Position numbers and translations under genes: made by a program. 64,000 nucleotides of DNA from Pascua guehoae (Eukaryota; Basidiomycota; Tremellomycetes; Trichosporonales; Trichosporonaceae): contig BCJX01000018.1 in assembly GCA_001600415.1 (NCBI GenBank), positions 266,984 through 330,983 on the forward strand, written 5' to 3'. Shown one piece after another: positions 36,332 to 47,493 of the stretch. Position 1 is the first letter of the stretch. Every line of letters starts with the position of its first letter. Below the pieces are notes generated by a model. That model had not been told where the DNA came from. It saw only the letters and a program-made list of their open reading frames with translations, and made no database searches.

Positions 36332-39300
36332 GGCGGAGGTGTCACCCGGGGATAGACAAGTGACAGCAGGGACGAGGGGGGGAGGTTAAAGGCGGTGTTG
36401 AGAGAGGTCGTGGCCGGGGGGGAAGACCAAGTCGGGGAAGAGAGGAGACCAAGTCCAAGGGGGTGGTGGTTGTCGGATCGAAAGAAAACTGCGCGCCAGC
36501 GTGCAGTTATAAACCACTACGGAGAAAGGAGTGTGGTGGGGTGGACAAGCCGGTGTCGTGTCGTCGCAAGCGGCGTAGCGTATCAGTCGTTGCAGTGGAG
36601 ACGGGTGAAGAAGAAAGAAGAGAGGCAGAGAGATGAGGTGTTGGGTGTTTTAACGGATGCGGAGTGGGTAGGCCAGAGAGGGGGGAGTGACCGTGCACTA
36701 CGGTGCGGGGTGGTGTCTTTCCGGGTGCGGAGGGAAGAGACGGGGGGGTGTAGAGGTCGATTGGGCCCAGGGACAGCGAGGAACGAGGGAAGACACACAA
36801 GACTAAACGCGGTGGTGGCTGCAAGCATGCATGCATGCATCTGGCCAGAAGACCAGGGAGACCAGGGAGGCATGGGAGGCACGTAATGACCCCCCCTTTT
36901 GCGTGTAAAATGGTTACAAGGACGCACAGGACGCACAGCAAGCACCGCAACGGGACATGGGGGCACTTATTTCTGGGCATGCATGCAGGGGCAAACGGGG
37001 GTGGATGCTTCCAGACAGTGTCGAGTTGCGGAAACTGGGATCCAGCAGATAGACAGAGTGTCCTTGTTGACGGCTTCAGACGAGAGCACTACAGTACGCA
37101 TCAAGCATGGATGGTGGTGTTACTGGAAGAGGGAAAACGGGGGGGGGGGATGCATTCAACGCGTCAGAACAGGGACCAGGGCAGTTGTTCCCAGATGTGC
37201 GTCGATGAAACACACACACACATCGCCCTTGGCGCGGCGCGTCTTGTTGTTCTCGTGATCTGCTGCTGCTGCACTGCCCTTTTTGCACAGGTGGATTTTT
37301 ACGGGGTCACAGATTTCACGGATCCGTTTCAGGAGCACGAGAACCCGAGCAACAGCCGGCGGACCGAACCCCTCTCCCCTGGCTCTCCTTGCAAAGCTCT
37401 GCTCGCGGTGCAAAGAGGCAATGCGCCACCCCTTGCAACCCCCTATTTGACGCGGAAACCGGCACTGTTTCCCTAGACTCAGGGGGGGATTACGCAAGAC
37501 CCGGGGTGACTAATTGCCTGGTTTGGACCATCCTTTGGGCATAAACGCGTCGATACAAAAAGTCACCCGACCGACGCAGTACACCTTGCACACCTGTAGG
37601 TACATGGTGCCTGCAGTGCCTGATTGCCTGTTTACACGGATGCAGTTTGTAGAAATTCCTGCAGTTTTCTCCATCCCACGACGATGCTTCTGGACTCTAG
37701 GACTCTACTAGTCTCTCTCATCTGTTCACCTTTCACTAACTTGTTACGCTCTTCTTTCCCTTTCAAGGTGGACAGTCACTTTAGCATCCGACTGCCTATG
37801 GAAAACAGGGGAAAATGCACAGTGTGGGGTTGGGTCTGTGCATTGGGACGCCACCATCCGGTCTCCATCGCCGTCTCCAAAGTCACCCAAAGCTTAATCG
37901 ACAAGCTTCAACTTGGATGACTGGGAGAAAAAAACTCTATCCACGCAACAAACGGATTCTATCGGTTGGGAGACTCTCGAGTTTGTTTGGCACCTTTTGC
38001 GTGCGTCCTTGTGCTCCTGGGTTGTCTTGGCACCAGGGAAAACACGGCCATTGCGGTCATTGCGGCCATTCGCATGTGATTTTAACCTCTCGACCGCTCG
38101 ACCCCCTCCCTTCACCGAGATCGGCAAGCGGCGCAATGGGGTCCGTGTCCATGGCCCAGACCCATGTCCGGTGAGCTATCCGACGCAACGGTGCAGAGCC
38201 GCGGAGCATGTCGCATGCGGGCCGGGGTGGGTTGGAGACGCCACCTTGCCCTCGGCGTTCACAACCACCACAACAAGAGCGGTTGGGGTCGTGCGTGGGC
38301 GATCCACAAACATATATGCACATGCCTGCCCAATAGATGCGCGTCTAATCCACGTCTTGGCATGCTTGGGACAAAATGGGGTCACGTCTGGTGGTATACA
38401 ACGACGCATGCAGTGTTGGGAAGCCGACTGGATGTGGAGACGGACGCCACGGCACGCTCGCCTTTGCATTTCACAATCATCACAACAAGAGCGTTTTCCG
38501 GTTGCGGGGAGGTGCGCGGATCCACAGAGACATGCACACGGGTCGAACCACTGGCCACAGATTGTCTTCCTTTCGGCCCAACGCCCTAGGACAACAGGAC
38601 AAGAGATCCAAGAGATCAGAAGCCAAAGCCTGCTCGGAACGGACCTATCCTTTCCGCATGCGTCCGCACATCGCTCCACCATTGGGCCTGACCGCCCTTT
38701 GATCAGAAAAACACGCCTGCACAATGGTACGATTCACATCTGGGGGGATCGTCAGGTGATCCAGGCGACGCGTGCATGCGAATCCCCGTGTCCGTCCGGT
38801 TGCGGTAACACTGCACCAGCACTAGCATACTAGCACCAGCGTGGTATCAGCTGTTGATCTCGAGAGATACCTGTTTGAGACAGACGTGCATGGCCACGCG
38901 TCCAAGGCACATGGTGCTCGACTCCGACGCGGCGCCGCGTCCTGGTGTGTTCGTCCGATCCGGACCGGGCGGTGATCGGTGGACGTGTACCGCATGCGGA
39001 CATGGGCAACGGTGCATGCCCGCATCCCCGCATGACCGCTGGGTGGTCGCATTGAGCAATGACCATCGGACGGGACGACGAGACGAGCATGCCCGCGTGC
39101 AACCTCGCAAGCGCCGATCTCCGGCCAGGACCGTCGTACCGTCGTGATTCGCGTCCGTGACGCAAGACGAGGTATGAAGGGTTGTTGCCGTTCCTTGCTC
39201 GTCAGACACCACTGGGCAATCGTCGTCTGTACCAGGGAATATTTTCTCGCTCCAACGCAGGTAGCGCTCGAACGCTGACTCTCCCCCGTACGGTGGTGTT

Positions 39301-39975
39301 TCCAATTCCATGTGCCTCGGCAATACACCCCCTCGCGATGAAACCAGTGTGCGCTAAACAAGGTCGTGCTCACGTCATCTTGTGCGTAATGCTGCGTCAG
39401 GCAGTGCAGGAGGCAGTGCCGGCCTGGCCGCTGTACAGCGTGCCTTGGTACAAAACCTGTCGTCTAGGTGATGGAGTCTGCGCATCTGCATCGTTGCGGC
39501 TCTCGGCGAGGCGCGTTGCTCGTGGTCGAGTTGGGTGTTTTGTCGTGTCGTGGCGATCGGGGTCAGTGGAGCCTGGGCTGGGCGAGTGTGGGTCGATGGT
39601 CGGGGATCGTTTGACAGTGAGGGTGGCATGGTGGCATGGTGGCATTGTGGCACGGTGATGCGGGCAGCGGGCGGACACTGCGTGCAACGGACAAAGTGCA
39701 ACTTTTGGTATCAGTGGCATGTTGGCATATTGGCATATTGGCACAATGCACGACACGGTCCTGTCATGCATGCCACGCATGCCACGTAGTATGGTCTCCA
39801 TGCACCATGGCAGTACCACGCATACCGTCTGTCCTCACGAACACTGGGTCTGGGAGCATCCCCTGATCCCCAACACGATCCCACTGATTCCCCACGCGAT
39901 CCCACTGATCCGACACGGCTTGTCCTCGCACACCTTGCAGGCGCCCCCTCGCCCCCCCAAAACATTCCTTACACT
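36332..39975. other. Gene-poor stretch, 3.6 kb
   Basis: No recognisable gene, tRNA or mobile-element protein. A plus-strand open frame of 306 codons (37913-38833) has no domain and erratic composition, so it is not called. Around 38.2-38.5 kb a degenerate direct duplication is present, annotated separately. Short GCAT repeats occur at 36825-36840. Confidence 0.5.
38225..38540. repeat. Degenerate direct duplication (about 212-bp spacing)
   Basis: A 24-base block (TTCACAA-C/T-CA-C/T-CACAACAAGAGCG) occurs at 38258-38281 and again at 38470-38493. Weaker matches lie on both sides (GAGACG...GCCAC before it, ATCCACA...ACATGCACA after it), so about 100 bp appear to be duplicated. Confidence 0.65.
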
Positions 39976-42520
39976 CTACACCGGCACAAGCACATACCGC
40001 ACAACCGCCCCCGCGACCGCCCTCCCAAACGGACTGCGCCACTGCTCGGGCATCGTAGAGAAGCCCGCATCAATCCACCCGTCGCGCATATACCACGCGC
40101 TGGTGAGGATGAACGCGACGGCCCACACGCGCCCGGCCCACCCGCCGACGCGGTGCGTGGTAAGGTTACGCCAGACGAGCTCGGCAGTGAGGCCGAGGCC
40201 CGAGAGGAGGAAAAAGCCCGCGACGGACGCCGAGGCGTACGCGGGGATGCGGACGGGGAGGAAGACGACGTGGTACAGGCCGCTGAAGAGGAAGACGAGG
40301 GGGACGCGCAGGCGGTGGCGGTCGAAGGCGAGGGGGGTGAGGGCGAGGAGGGTGTCGGCGAGGAGTGTGAACTCGCGCTGCGTGTTAGTGAAAGTGAGGG
40401 GGGAGCATGTGGATTGGCCTGAGCTGGTACAAAACGACAGCGTGACGCTCAGCCCTAGGGTATGTGGCTGCCCAGCTCGTCAAGCTGGGATATCACGAGC
40501 GACCGGCGCGCAGGTTACGGCGCGCTTGCTTTATCTCATCGCGGTGACAATCGCTGCTTGTCTTGCCTCGGATGTTGGTCAACCGCCCAGATCGGCACAG
40601 AATAGCGAAATGGTCGATGACCTCCAGTACCACGTGCAGAATAAGCGGGAGGGTCAGAGGATGCTGCAAATGATGTGCCATGTCTCATCGCCCACACTGG
40701 ATGGCATGGGCAGACCTGCTCAGGCGCTTGCCCTTGCTCGCCAACCGAGACGCGGCACGACGTTCTGCCTTGCCTGTTCCTCAGCCCTGCCACCGGTGGT
40801 CTCGCGAGGGAGCCGGTGCCGCTGGTGCCAATCACTCAGTCTCTGGGACCGGAAGAGCAGGTTCGCCAATCTCGACAAAGTCGACAACGCGTTATTGTCC
40901 CCCTAAATAACCCCCCCCCCCCCCCCCCCCAACCAACACCACCAAGGCATTACCGGCCTGCCCCGGCCCCCATCGCATACCAGCCTGCCCCAGCCGCAAC
41001 CTCAGCTTACACCCCCCCCCCCCCCTCTCCCCCACCCCGGCGTACTTCCCGACTCACCCGAAACATCTGCTGCCACCGCCTCCCCCAAAACTCATGCAAG
41101 CTCTCCGCCCCAAACGGCCCCCCAAACAGCTCCGGAAACGCCGACGGCTCATAGACGCCCAGCCCAATCGACGCCGCTGCGTAGGCATGGTACGGCATGT
41201 CGAGGAGGTACTGCGACCCCATCCCGATCGCCACCGCGATGCCGATCTTGACCAGCACCGGCGGAACGTATACGTCGAGGCCGAGCGGCGCGAAGAGGGC
41301 GGGAAGGAGCGTAAGTGTTGTGCGGGTCAGGACGTCCACGTGCCCGCGGACGGGGGAGGGGTCGCCTATCGTGCCTGGGGCGGCGAGGAGGAAGTAGGCC
41401 TGGAGGGCGTCGAGGAGGAGGTATTGGAGGAGGGCGAGGCGGAGGTGGTGCGTAAAGGAGCGGGTTCGGGCTGGGTGTTAGTGGTGGTGGTAGGGTTGAT
41501 GGTGGGTCAGTAGCTCGGCGTCGGGTGAGGGGAGCGCCTCGTTGGGTTCTCCCGGACGAGTGTCGCGACTTGCACGACCCGGAGCATGCTCCTCCTCTCG
41601 CCTCTCCCCGCGTGGCGGGGGAGAACATTACGACCTGTACCCCCCCCCCCCCCCAGCCTACTCAACCCCCTTCGTGCTCGGTCGTGCTCACCATCTAATG
41701 ACCCCTGCGGATCCTGCAACACCGAGCCAACCTTCACCCCTCGCTCCCGCTCAGCCCCGCCCTCTGCCCCCGACTTCTCCGACTCTACCTTGCCCGATTC
41801 CGGCTGTTCTGGCTGCGCCTCCCTGATGGAAAAGTTACTCCACCTCATATTCCCAACCATGTCAAAGGCCGAAAACGCCCGACTCCGCCCGCTGGCCATG
41901 TACGTGTCGACGACACCCGTGGTCGCGAGCTGAACATACTTGATCATGAGGTGCGGGTACAGTGTGCCCATGGACGAGCTCGACATGTCGCGCGGGAGTT
42001 CTGGCGTCAGCCGTGCTGGGTGTCGCGGTCGGGGGGTATTGTGCTGTGCTGTGCTGTAATGAGACGGTCGCAAGCGTTGGGTGTCACTGTGAGGTGATGG
42101 GCGTGCCACAGCCGTTACGTGCCACTGCAAAGTGATGGGCGTGCCACAACCGTCATTGACTGCCACTGCAGCCAGATGCCAGTGGCCACCCCAGCCAGCC
42201 CGGACCAGTACAGACCACTGTCATCACGACTCGGCAGACTCCGGATCTGCAGAGTCTACAGCACAAGCACACTGGCCCGGCTCACCTTGTCTCCGCCACG
42301 CGAAAAAGCCGACCGAGAGCACACCCATGCCCACGACCGCAATCGCCCGGCGGAGTCTCGGCTCGCCGTCGCCGAGGGCGAGGTACGCCAGGGGCCAGAG
42401 GGGGACCATGCCCGCGAGGACCCATAGGAATGTCGCGGGGTTGGCCAGGGGTGGCGAAGCCTGCGGAGCAGGCGGAGGCGGAGCTTGCAGAGGTAGAGTT
42501 TGTGGAGGTGGAGAATTCAT
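39976..42520 (-). CDS. Wax-synthase-like MBOAT acyltransferase
   Basis: Integral-membrane O-acyltransferase of the fungal wax synthase-domain family; substrate unknown. Four exons fit phase: 42520-42286, 42000-41692, 41470-41058 and 40377-39976, for 452 aa. Several hydrophobic helices are visible (FLWVLAGMVPLWPLAYLAL, AIAVVGMGVLSVGFF, VKIGIAVAIGMGSQYLL, VPLVFLFSGLYHVVFLP, ASVAGFFLLSGLGLTAELVW). The diagnostic block is SLHEFWGRRWQQMFR, cut exactly by the last intron and continued as REFTLLADTLL, as in other wax synthases. The downstream histidine in FSGLYHVVF fits the MBOAT catalytic histidine. An Arg/Glu/Ser-rich loop follows the second exon's FSIREAQPEQ segment. Introns are 285, 221 and 680 nt; the last is very long for this window and holds C20 and C14 runs. 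Confidence 0.87.
40911..41025. repeat. Poly(C) tracts (C20 and C14) within intron 3 of the MBOAT gene
   Basis: C runs at 40911-40930 and 41012-41025 lie in the 680-nt intron, i.e. poly(G) on the transcribed-sense strand. A third run (C15) at 41640-41654 lies in intron 2 of the same gene. Confidence 0.85.
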
Positions 42521-43094
42521 GACGAGGTGGTGGGTGGAAGGGGGGCGGTACGAAAGAGCGACTAATGCTGTATCTAGCAAAGTAACAATGACGACAAGAG
42601 GAGATGAGATGGTGCCAAGGTCGCAAAATGGTTTCCGGGGAGTGCAACTCGGAGTGCCCCGAACGCCACACTGATCTCCGCCTGGGCCTGGGCCCGACAG
42701 GGGACGTGCAGTGGCGTTTCCACTGGGTCATTGGCTGCTGCGTGTTATCTGCGAGGATGGTTGTCTGGTCGTCATGACGCCCAGCAAGCCACCCATCTGT
42801 ACGGCAAATTAGTTGCATGTAGCGTCCTGCTGGTGGAAGTGTGCCAATGTTCAAGTCTGGCAAGGCGGCACCAAGTGACAAGATGCAGCGACGCCAAGTG
42901 GGCAAGGTGCCGCGACAATAGTGGGCGAGGCGGGGGTGTAAAGTGGGCAAGGTGGTGCACCTGTGCAGCAGCTCACACGAGAGGAAGAATGCCACAAATA
43001 GACTCCAGCCTGCGCCAAGTCGAACCGATCTGATCAACCCTGCGGCGCAAGCTGGGCCTGGCATACCTTTTGAATTGCGCAAAGCCAAAAGAGA
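42521..43094. other. Intergenic, nothing recognised
   Basis: 5' flank of the MBOAT gene, up to the tRNA-Lys gene. Short GGGCAAGGTG / GGTGC repeats occur at 42895-42965. No gene is seen. Confidence 0.45.
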
Positions 43095-43185
43095 AGCCCA
43101 TTATGGGGCTCGAACCCATGACATTTTGATTGCTTACACACATGGTAGTAAGAGTCAAACTATCTACCGACTGATATAAACGGGC
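43095..43185 (-). tRNA. tRNA-Lys(CTT), intron-containing
   Basis: Read on the minus strand, acceptor GCCCGTT pairs fully with AATGGGC (one G:U). The anticodon stem TTTGA/TCAAA encloses anticodon CTT, followed by A37 and an intron of about 18 nt. The T-arm is ATGGG TTCGAGC CCCAT. The D stem is unusual (TATC/GATA instead of GCTC/GAGC). The discriminator is U. Confidence 0.9.
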
Positions 43186-44184
43186 AAGCCAACGCTTGTT
43201 GGTGTCTTTTAGCACGCACACAATGACCGGGTGCCATCCTAAACTCGCCCCACGTGATGCATTTTCCGTGTGGCGCGAAAACACACTATCGACTTCGAAC
43301 TTGCGGTTTCGGGCGCGGAGTGTGTTTTTGCAGGGGCCAAAATATGCACAATTGCTGTTTCTGGCCGGTGGTGTGTTTCGGCTGTTGGGGACATCCCGAC
43401 GCGCGGGCATTGTCGATGCAAGGCCACACAGGCGAGCTCTGCGACCAGAGATGCCCCATGCCACAGCCAACCAAGCCACAGACTGAAGGCTGTGTGCGAC
43501 GAGCTGCTCTGCGATCTACAGTCGTGCACAACTTGCCCTTGCGTCAACGCTATGCCCGCTCCACGCATCGCTGCGCGCTGCAGCGCTGCAGCACATGCAA
43601 CGGACACGATCGGCTTGCAACGGCCAACGGCCAACGGAGCATCACGGTGCTGGGGAACACGCTCACGCCGGACCATCATGCGATCCATCACGCAGACGCA
43701 GTGTCACGCCGCAGCGTCGCGCACCGCGCTGCTTCTGGTCGACGTAACTGCACCAGTGGAGGCACTCTCAGGTCACTCACGCATCCAGGTCACTCACGCA
43801 TCCAGGTCCCACGTCACGAATCACGCGTCACACGTTCACACCCAAGACGGCGCGCTGCCCACGGCGTCCAGCAGGCACACTGTGCACAGCGACCGCACAG
43901 AACAACCAGCACCAAACAGACCAAAATCCTGCCTCTCCAGCTAGCGATGCACATTCACGGCACCGCAGCAGATGAGTCATCGCCAAGAATGTTTGCCTAC
44001 TTGCGTGGCCGTGTGGCGGGGTGACGTATCCAGTGATCCAGTGATGTGTTGTGCCGCACCGCAGCTGGGGGGGGGGGGGGGTACGCACGGGTTCCAGGGA
44101 GGCACACCAGTCGCAACCTCTCGCCACCTGTCCAGTGCACAGCGATATCAGGGGTGTGGCTGGCACGGACGCGGGGCAAAAGAA
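43186..44184. other. Spacer inside tRNA cluster
   Basis: About 1 kb between tRNA-Lys and the first tRNA-Ala. No gene is recognised. Overlapping direct repeats of GGTCACTCACGCATCCA occur near 43771-43807, and a G15 run lies at 44067-44081. Confidence 0.5.
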
Positions 44185-44266
44185 TGGACGAGTGGCGGAT
44201 TGAACGCCAGACCTTCAGTATTGGGCTTGCTGCAAAACGGACGCTCTACCACTGAGCTACACGCCC
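44185..44266 (-). tRNA. tRNA-Ala(TGC), copy 1, short intron
   Basis: Acceptor GGGCGTG/CTCGTCC with G3:U70 and A73, D stem GCTC/GAGC, anticodon TGC after TCCGTTT, T-arm TGGCG TTCAATC CGCCA perfectly paired. An intron of about 10 nt follows base 37. The anticodon stem (TCCGT/ACTGA) has one mismatch. Confidence 0.88.
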
Positions 44267-44415
44267 GGTTCGATGTCTCTGGCTATGCTCGCTGGCACGA
44301 CGGTGCAGTATCGTGAGATTGATGTCGAGCGTGTTGCTCGCTGTACTTCTGCACTGGTTCTGATCGCCATCGCGCCAAGGACAGCAGCATACTGGTAAGG
44401 ATGGGGAGCAAAAGA

Positions 44416-44508
44416 TGGACGAGTGGCGGATTGAACGCCAGACCTTCAGTATTGTTCGAGTCGAGGGGTCGATGCAAAACGGACGCTCTACCACTGAGCT
44501 ACACGCCC
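44416..44508 (-). tRNA. tRNA-Ala(TGC), copy 2, longer intron
   Basis: The mature sequence is the same as that of the copy 150 bases away (44185-44266), but the intron is about 21 nt and different in sequence. The surrounding bases on the 3' side (GGACGAG preceded by CAAAAGA) are also nearly the same, pointing to local duplication of the gene with its flank. Confidence 0.88.
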
Positions 44509-45092
44509 GATCCTGTCGGACACCCTTGCCGCCCGTCATGATGTTGGCATCTCGATAAACGACTGCGACATCGCCTGATGATGTAAACGGTGGACACCGT
44601 GACGCCAAGGCTAGCGCCCTAGCGTGCAGGGTGCATATTCAGTGGCACGCGGTCGTGTCTGGATTCGACATTCGAAACGCACACCAACGAGCTTGGATTT
44701 CTCGATTCCCTTTGAAATCCTCAAAATCAGAAAGTGGAATTCACCCGCTGCTTCAGGACGCGCCCTCCCTGCAATCCCTATCAAAGGATCAGATTGCCCT
44801 GCATCCATGTATCCTGCATTCTGGCGTCACGGGCACGTCTGCGCGAGGCTGTATCCTACCGTATAACCAGCAGCTTGTCCGTTGTCGGAGGCGCAGACTG
44901 GCATTGGGGCGAATGTTCAGTACACCTGGCGGCTCAGCTGCACCGTGATATCACATGCTCATGGAGACCCATCGGCCATCGGTACGTCTCTCTGTGTTTT
45001 GAGCCGACCGCAGTCGTCGCGGTCCGATCCCCAGCCAGAGAGCACGCAAGCCTTGCCTCGCATGGACATCACGAGGGGCAAAAACTGTGGTG
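44509..45092. other. Spacer inside tRNA cluster
   Basis: Nothing recognised between tRNA-Ala(TGC) copy 2 and tRNA-Ala(CGC). Small open frames lack domains. Confidence 0.45.
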
Positions 45093-45192
45093 TGGACGAG
45101 TTAGGAATCGAACCAAAGACCTCGACAAGTAAGGTGCAGGATGCAGACCACATCTTGCGAATGTCGCGCTCTACCAACTGAGCTACACGCCC
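45093..45192 (-). tRNA. tRNA-Ala(CGC), long intron
   Basis: Acceptor GGGCGTG/CTCGTCC with G3:U70, D arm as in the AGC gene, anticodon stem CGACA/TGTCG with anticodon CGC, then an intron of about 27 nt. The T-arm TTTGG/CCTAA shares its T-T mismatch with the tRNA-Ala(AGC) at 5467-5551. The 5' half and about ten flanking bases are identical to that gene. Confidence 0.88.
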
Positions 45193-45441
45193 CACGACGG
45201 TGGGGGCTGTGCCCGTGCCGGCCGGGGCGCGGGAGACATTTGGCGACGCTGGTTAGCGAGCTCGTGGAGCTGAGGGTGACCCGTGTCGGTGGGGGCTCGG
45301 GGGCCCGTGTAACGGGGTTAGTGTCCCTCTAAAATACTCATGAATCCCTCCTTGCTGCATCTCAACACGAAGCACACCGTCAAGGGAATGACTAACAGCC
45401 TGCCTGGCGATGGAGACATAGGCAATAAAAAAGAAGAATCG

Positions 45442-45536
45442 CGACAATGACAGGATTCGAGCCTGCGCTCCCGAAGGAAGTTGATATTGAATTGTTCCAT
45501 TCAAGTCAACCGCGTTAACCACTCCGCCACATTGCC
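45442..45536 (-). tRNA. tRNA-Ser(TGA), intron-containing
   Basis: Acceptor GGCAATG/CATTGTC (one G:U), discriminator G73 as expected for serine, anticodon stem GTTGA/TCAAC with anticodon TGA, and an intron of about 14 nt. The long variable arm is TTCCTTCGGGAG and the T-arm is GCAGG CTCGAAT CCTGT. The body is close to the tRNA-Ser(CGA) at 50427-50507. Confidence 0.9.
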
Positions 45537-45740
45537 ACTGGGAAACCGGGACGGTTTACGCACAAGGCGCGAATGCCGGACTGGGCATTACTTGTGGGCT
45601 GGGCCATCCTCCGTGGTTTGATGCTGCTTGGCATCGATGCTGCTCTTTTCGGCAGACATGCTGGAGAGGTCCAGGCGGCCCTGGTGTGGCGTTTGTGGAG
45701 GAAATGAGATGCACTGGACACCTGCATTTTTGTGCACTTA

Positions 45741-46606
45741 AAGTGATAGATTCCGGGGTTTGCCATGCCCATGAGCTTGAAGTCTCTGCGATCCGTACCG
45801 GAAATACATGCATTTTTACAGCTCTGCATGGATCTGCACCCGAAATGATAAACTCTGGGGGTCTGACATGTCTCTGAGGTTAAAGTCTTCTTGGTAGTTA
45901 CCATAGACGACACACAAAAAGTACTCAGACCTCGCCCGTGTCGAGCTGGCTCCAGTTGCTTGCTGCCTTCTACCTGAATTGAACGGGTAATCACTATACA
46001 GTGATCACTTGTTCAAAATGGGGAGTAGGGAATTGCTAATGCTGTCGTCGATTTTTGCGTGCCAGGAACCTTCATACTGCAAATCTCGAAGAGAAACTAC
46101 TAGCGAAAAATTCTAACCATTGAACTAAGAAGGCCGCATGTTTTTTTTTTTTTTGGTGTCGCGAGGTCTGGGTGGGGGGCGATGATGGTGGCTGTGCAGT
46201 GGTCCGCGAGTGGCGTTGCCTCCGTAAGTTGGACACAACACCTGGGGCTTGGACTCTGGGCTGACGCGCACGCTTCTGTACGAGAGCATTGTTTGAAGGT
46301 TAAAAACGTTCGAGTTGGATTCCTGGTGGCACACAGCTCTTGAGGTGATAGACTCCGGGGCAGTGTCCTGCCTCTAAGCTTGAAGTCTTCTTGGTACTGC
46401 CATTCAGATTGCACCTGACCTGATAGACTGGGGTGTGTCATGTCTCTGAGCTTGAAGTCTTTCTCGATTCTTACCATAGACTCCTGCATTGGCACACAGC
46501 TCCTGAAGTGATAGACTACGGGGTGTGTCAACCCTTTGAGCCTGCATTAGAGCCCGCAGAAGCGATAGACTCTGGGGTATCGTCATGCCTCTGAGCTTGA
46601 AGTCTT
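45741..46606. repeat. Degenerate repeat field, about 48-bp core, six copies
   Basis: A core of about 48 bases, GTGATAGACTCYGGGG then TGTCATG-CCTCTGAGCTTGAAGTCTTC, occurs six times in one orientation at 45741-45787, 45843-45890, 46343-46390, 46417-46460, 46505-46545 and 46559-46606. Spacing is about 50-100 bp inside two sub-clusters. On the minus strand several copies read as DFKLRGMT-like peptides, but stops separate them. Confidence 0.75.
46068..46134 (-). other. tRNA-like fragment (possible pseudo-tRNA)
   Basis: On the minus strand, GCCTTCTTAGTTCAATGG is followed by TTAGAAT. This looks like a tRNA acceptor plus D-arm with a good A-box. The 3' end TGAAGGT can pair with the 5' acceptor. No canonical anticodon arm or T-arm (GGTTCGAATCC) is present, so it is a degenerate tRNA or the head of a tRNA-derived element. 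A 14-nt poly(A) run lies just upstream on this strand. Confidence 0.35.
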
Positions 46607-47493
46607 CCCAGTATTTCCCTTGATGCCCACCTGCATTGTTAGCATCAAATATCCGAACATGAAGTCTAGGCTTGGGAAACCTTGATACGTGTTGTGAGTT
46701 TTAGCTTCAGGCTTTCGTGGCAAATGTCGGTGTTAGGAGGGCGTTGGGTTGAGCGATCAAAGTTGTCGGCTGCACCAAGGTTTACTACCCCAAAAATTGG
46801 GCACAGTATCTTTTCCCTTGGGAGTGCCTGTGGCAGCTGTCGATACTGCATAGACATTGACGCTAGCGAAAAGAAGAAGACAAGCAGGTGACAAGAGGGG
46901 ACATGCAGGATGCCTACTAGGAGAGCTGAGGTCGTTTGTGTTCTCGGCCGAAACCAGTACTGTTCCTATAATCTGCAAGTCGCATTCTTGTGAACATCTG
47001 GGGCGAAGTTCAGCAAGGAAGATGGTACGACGTCATTCTGTTGTTCCAGCGGGTCCACGGCGACTGGGATGAGTATGAGCAAGTGAAAACTACACGCAAC
47101 TGCCACCAGAGCCTCGTAGCCGTAACATACTCTTCCGCCTGGAGGCCAAAGCCACTACAGGTGCGGTCAGAAAGCATTGAGACTGCCACTGTGAGCTCGG
47201 TGGACACAGGGTTGAGCATAGAACGGCCTCTGGGCTCTGTCTCAACTCGATGGTACGATATAAGGCAGCACATCCCTCATAATGGCATCCCCTGCATGTT
47301 ACTTCCTGCATTCCCGCACGAGAGGAGGCCCAGGAAATGCGATGTGTGCGTAACCGAGCTCAAGGGGTCCGTCTCAATACTTTTCGGTTGCGCACGTAGC
47401 TCCACTATGTATCAGCTCCATTGCGCCTGTCTAAACTCTTCTCCACGGGACTAATCCACTCTTGCAAACCAAAACTCTACAACGTGCTCTGCA

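Larger units (their letters stand above)
45537..47493. other. Gene-poor repeat zone beside the tRNA cluster
   Basis: No gene is recognised. The base composition is closer to balanced than in the coding regions. It contains the degenerate tandem-repeat field (45741-46606) and a tRNA-like fragment (46068-46134), followed by 800 bp with no recognisable content before the 3' end of the serine hydrolase gene. Confidence 0.55.

Noticed and set aside
37913..38833. 306-codon plus-strand open frame in the gene desert
   Set aside because: No domain, irregular composition, spans a duplicated non-coding block, and no plausible promoter or orthologous features.
45515..46586. Small minus-strand frames with FKLRDMTHP-like peptides as genes
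   Set aside because: Stops interrupt every few copies and the similarity is better explained at the DNA level as a decayed tandem repeat.
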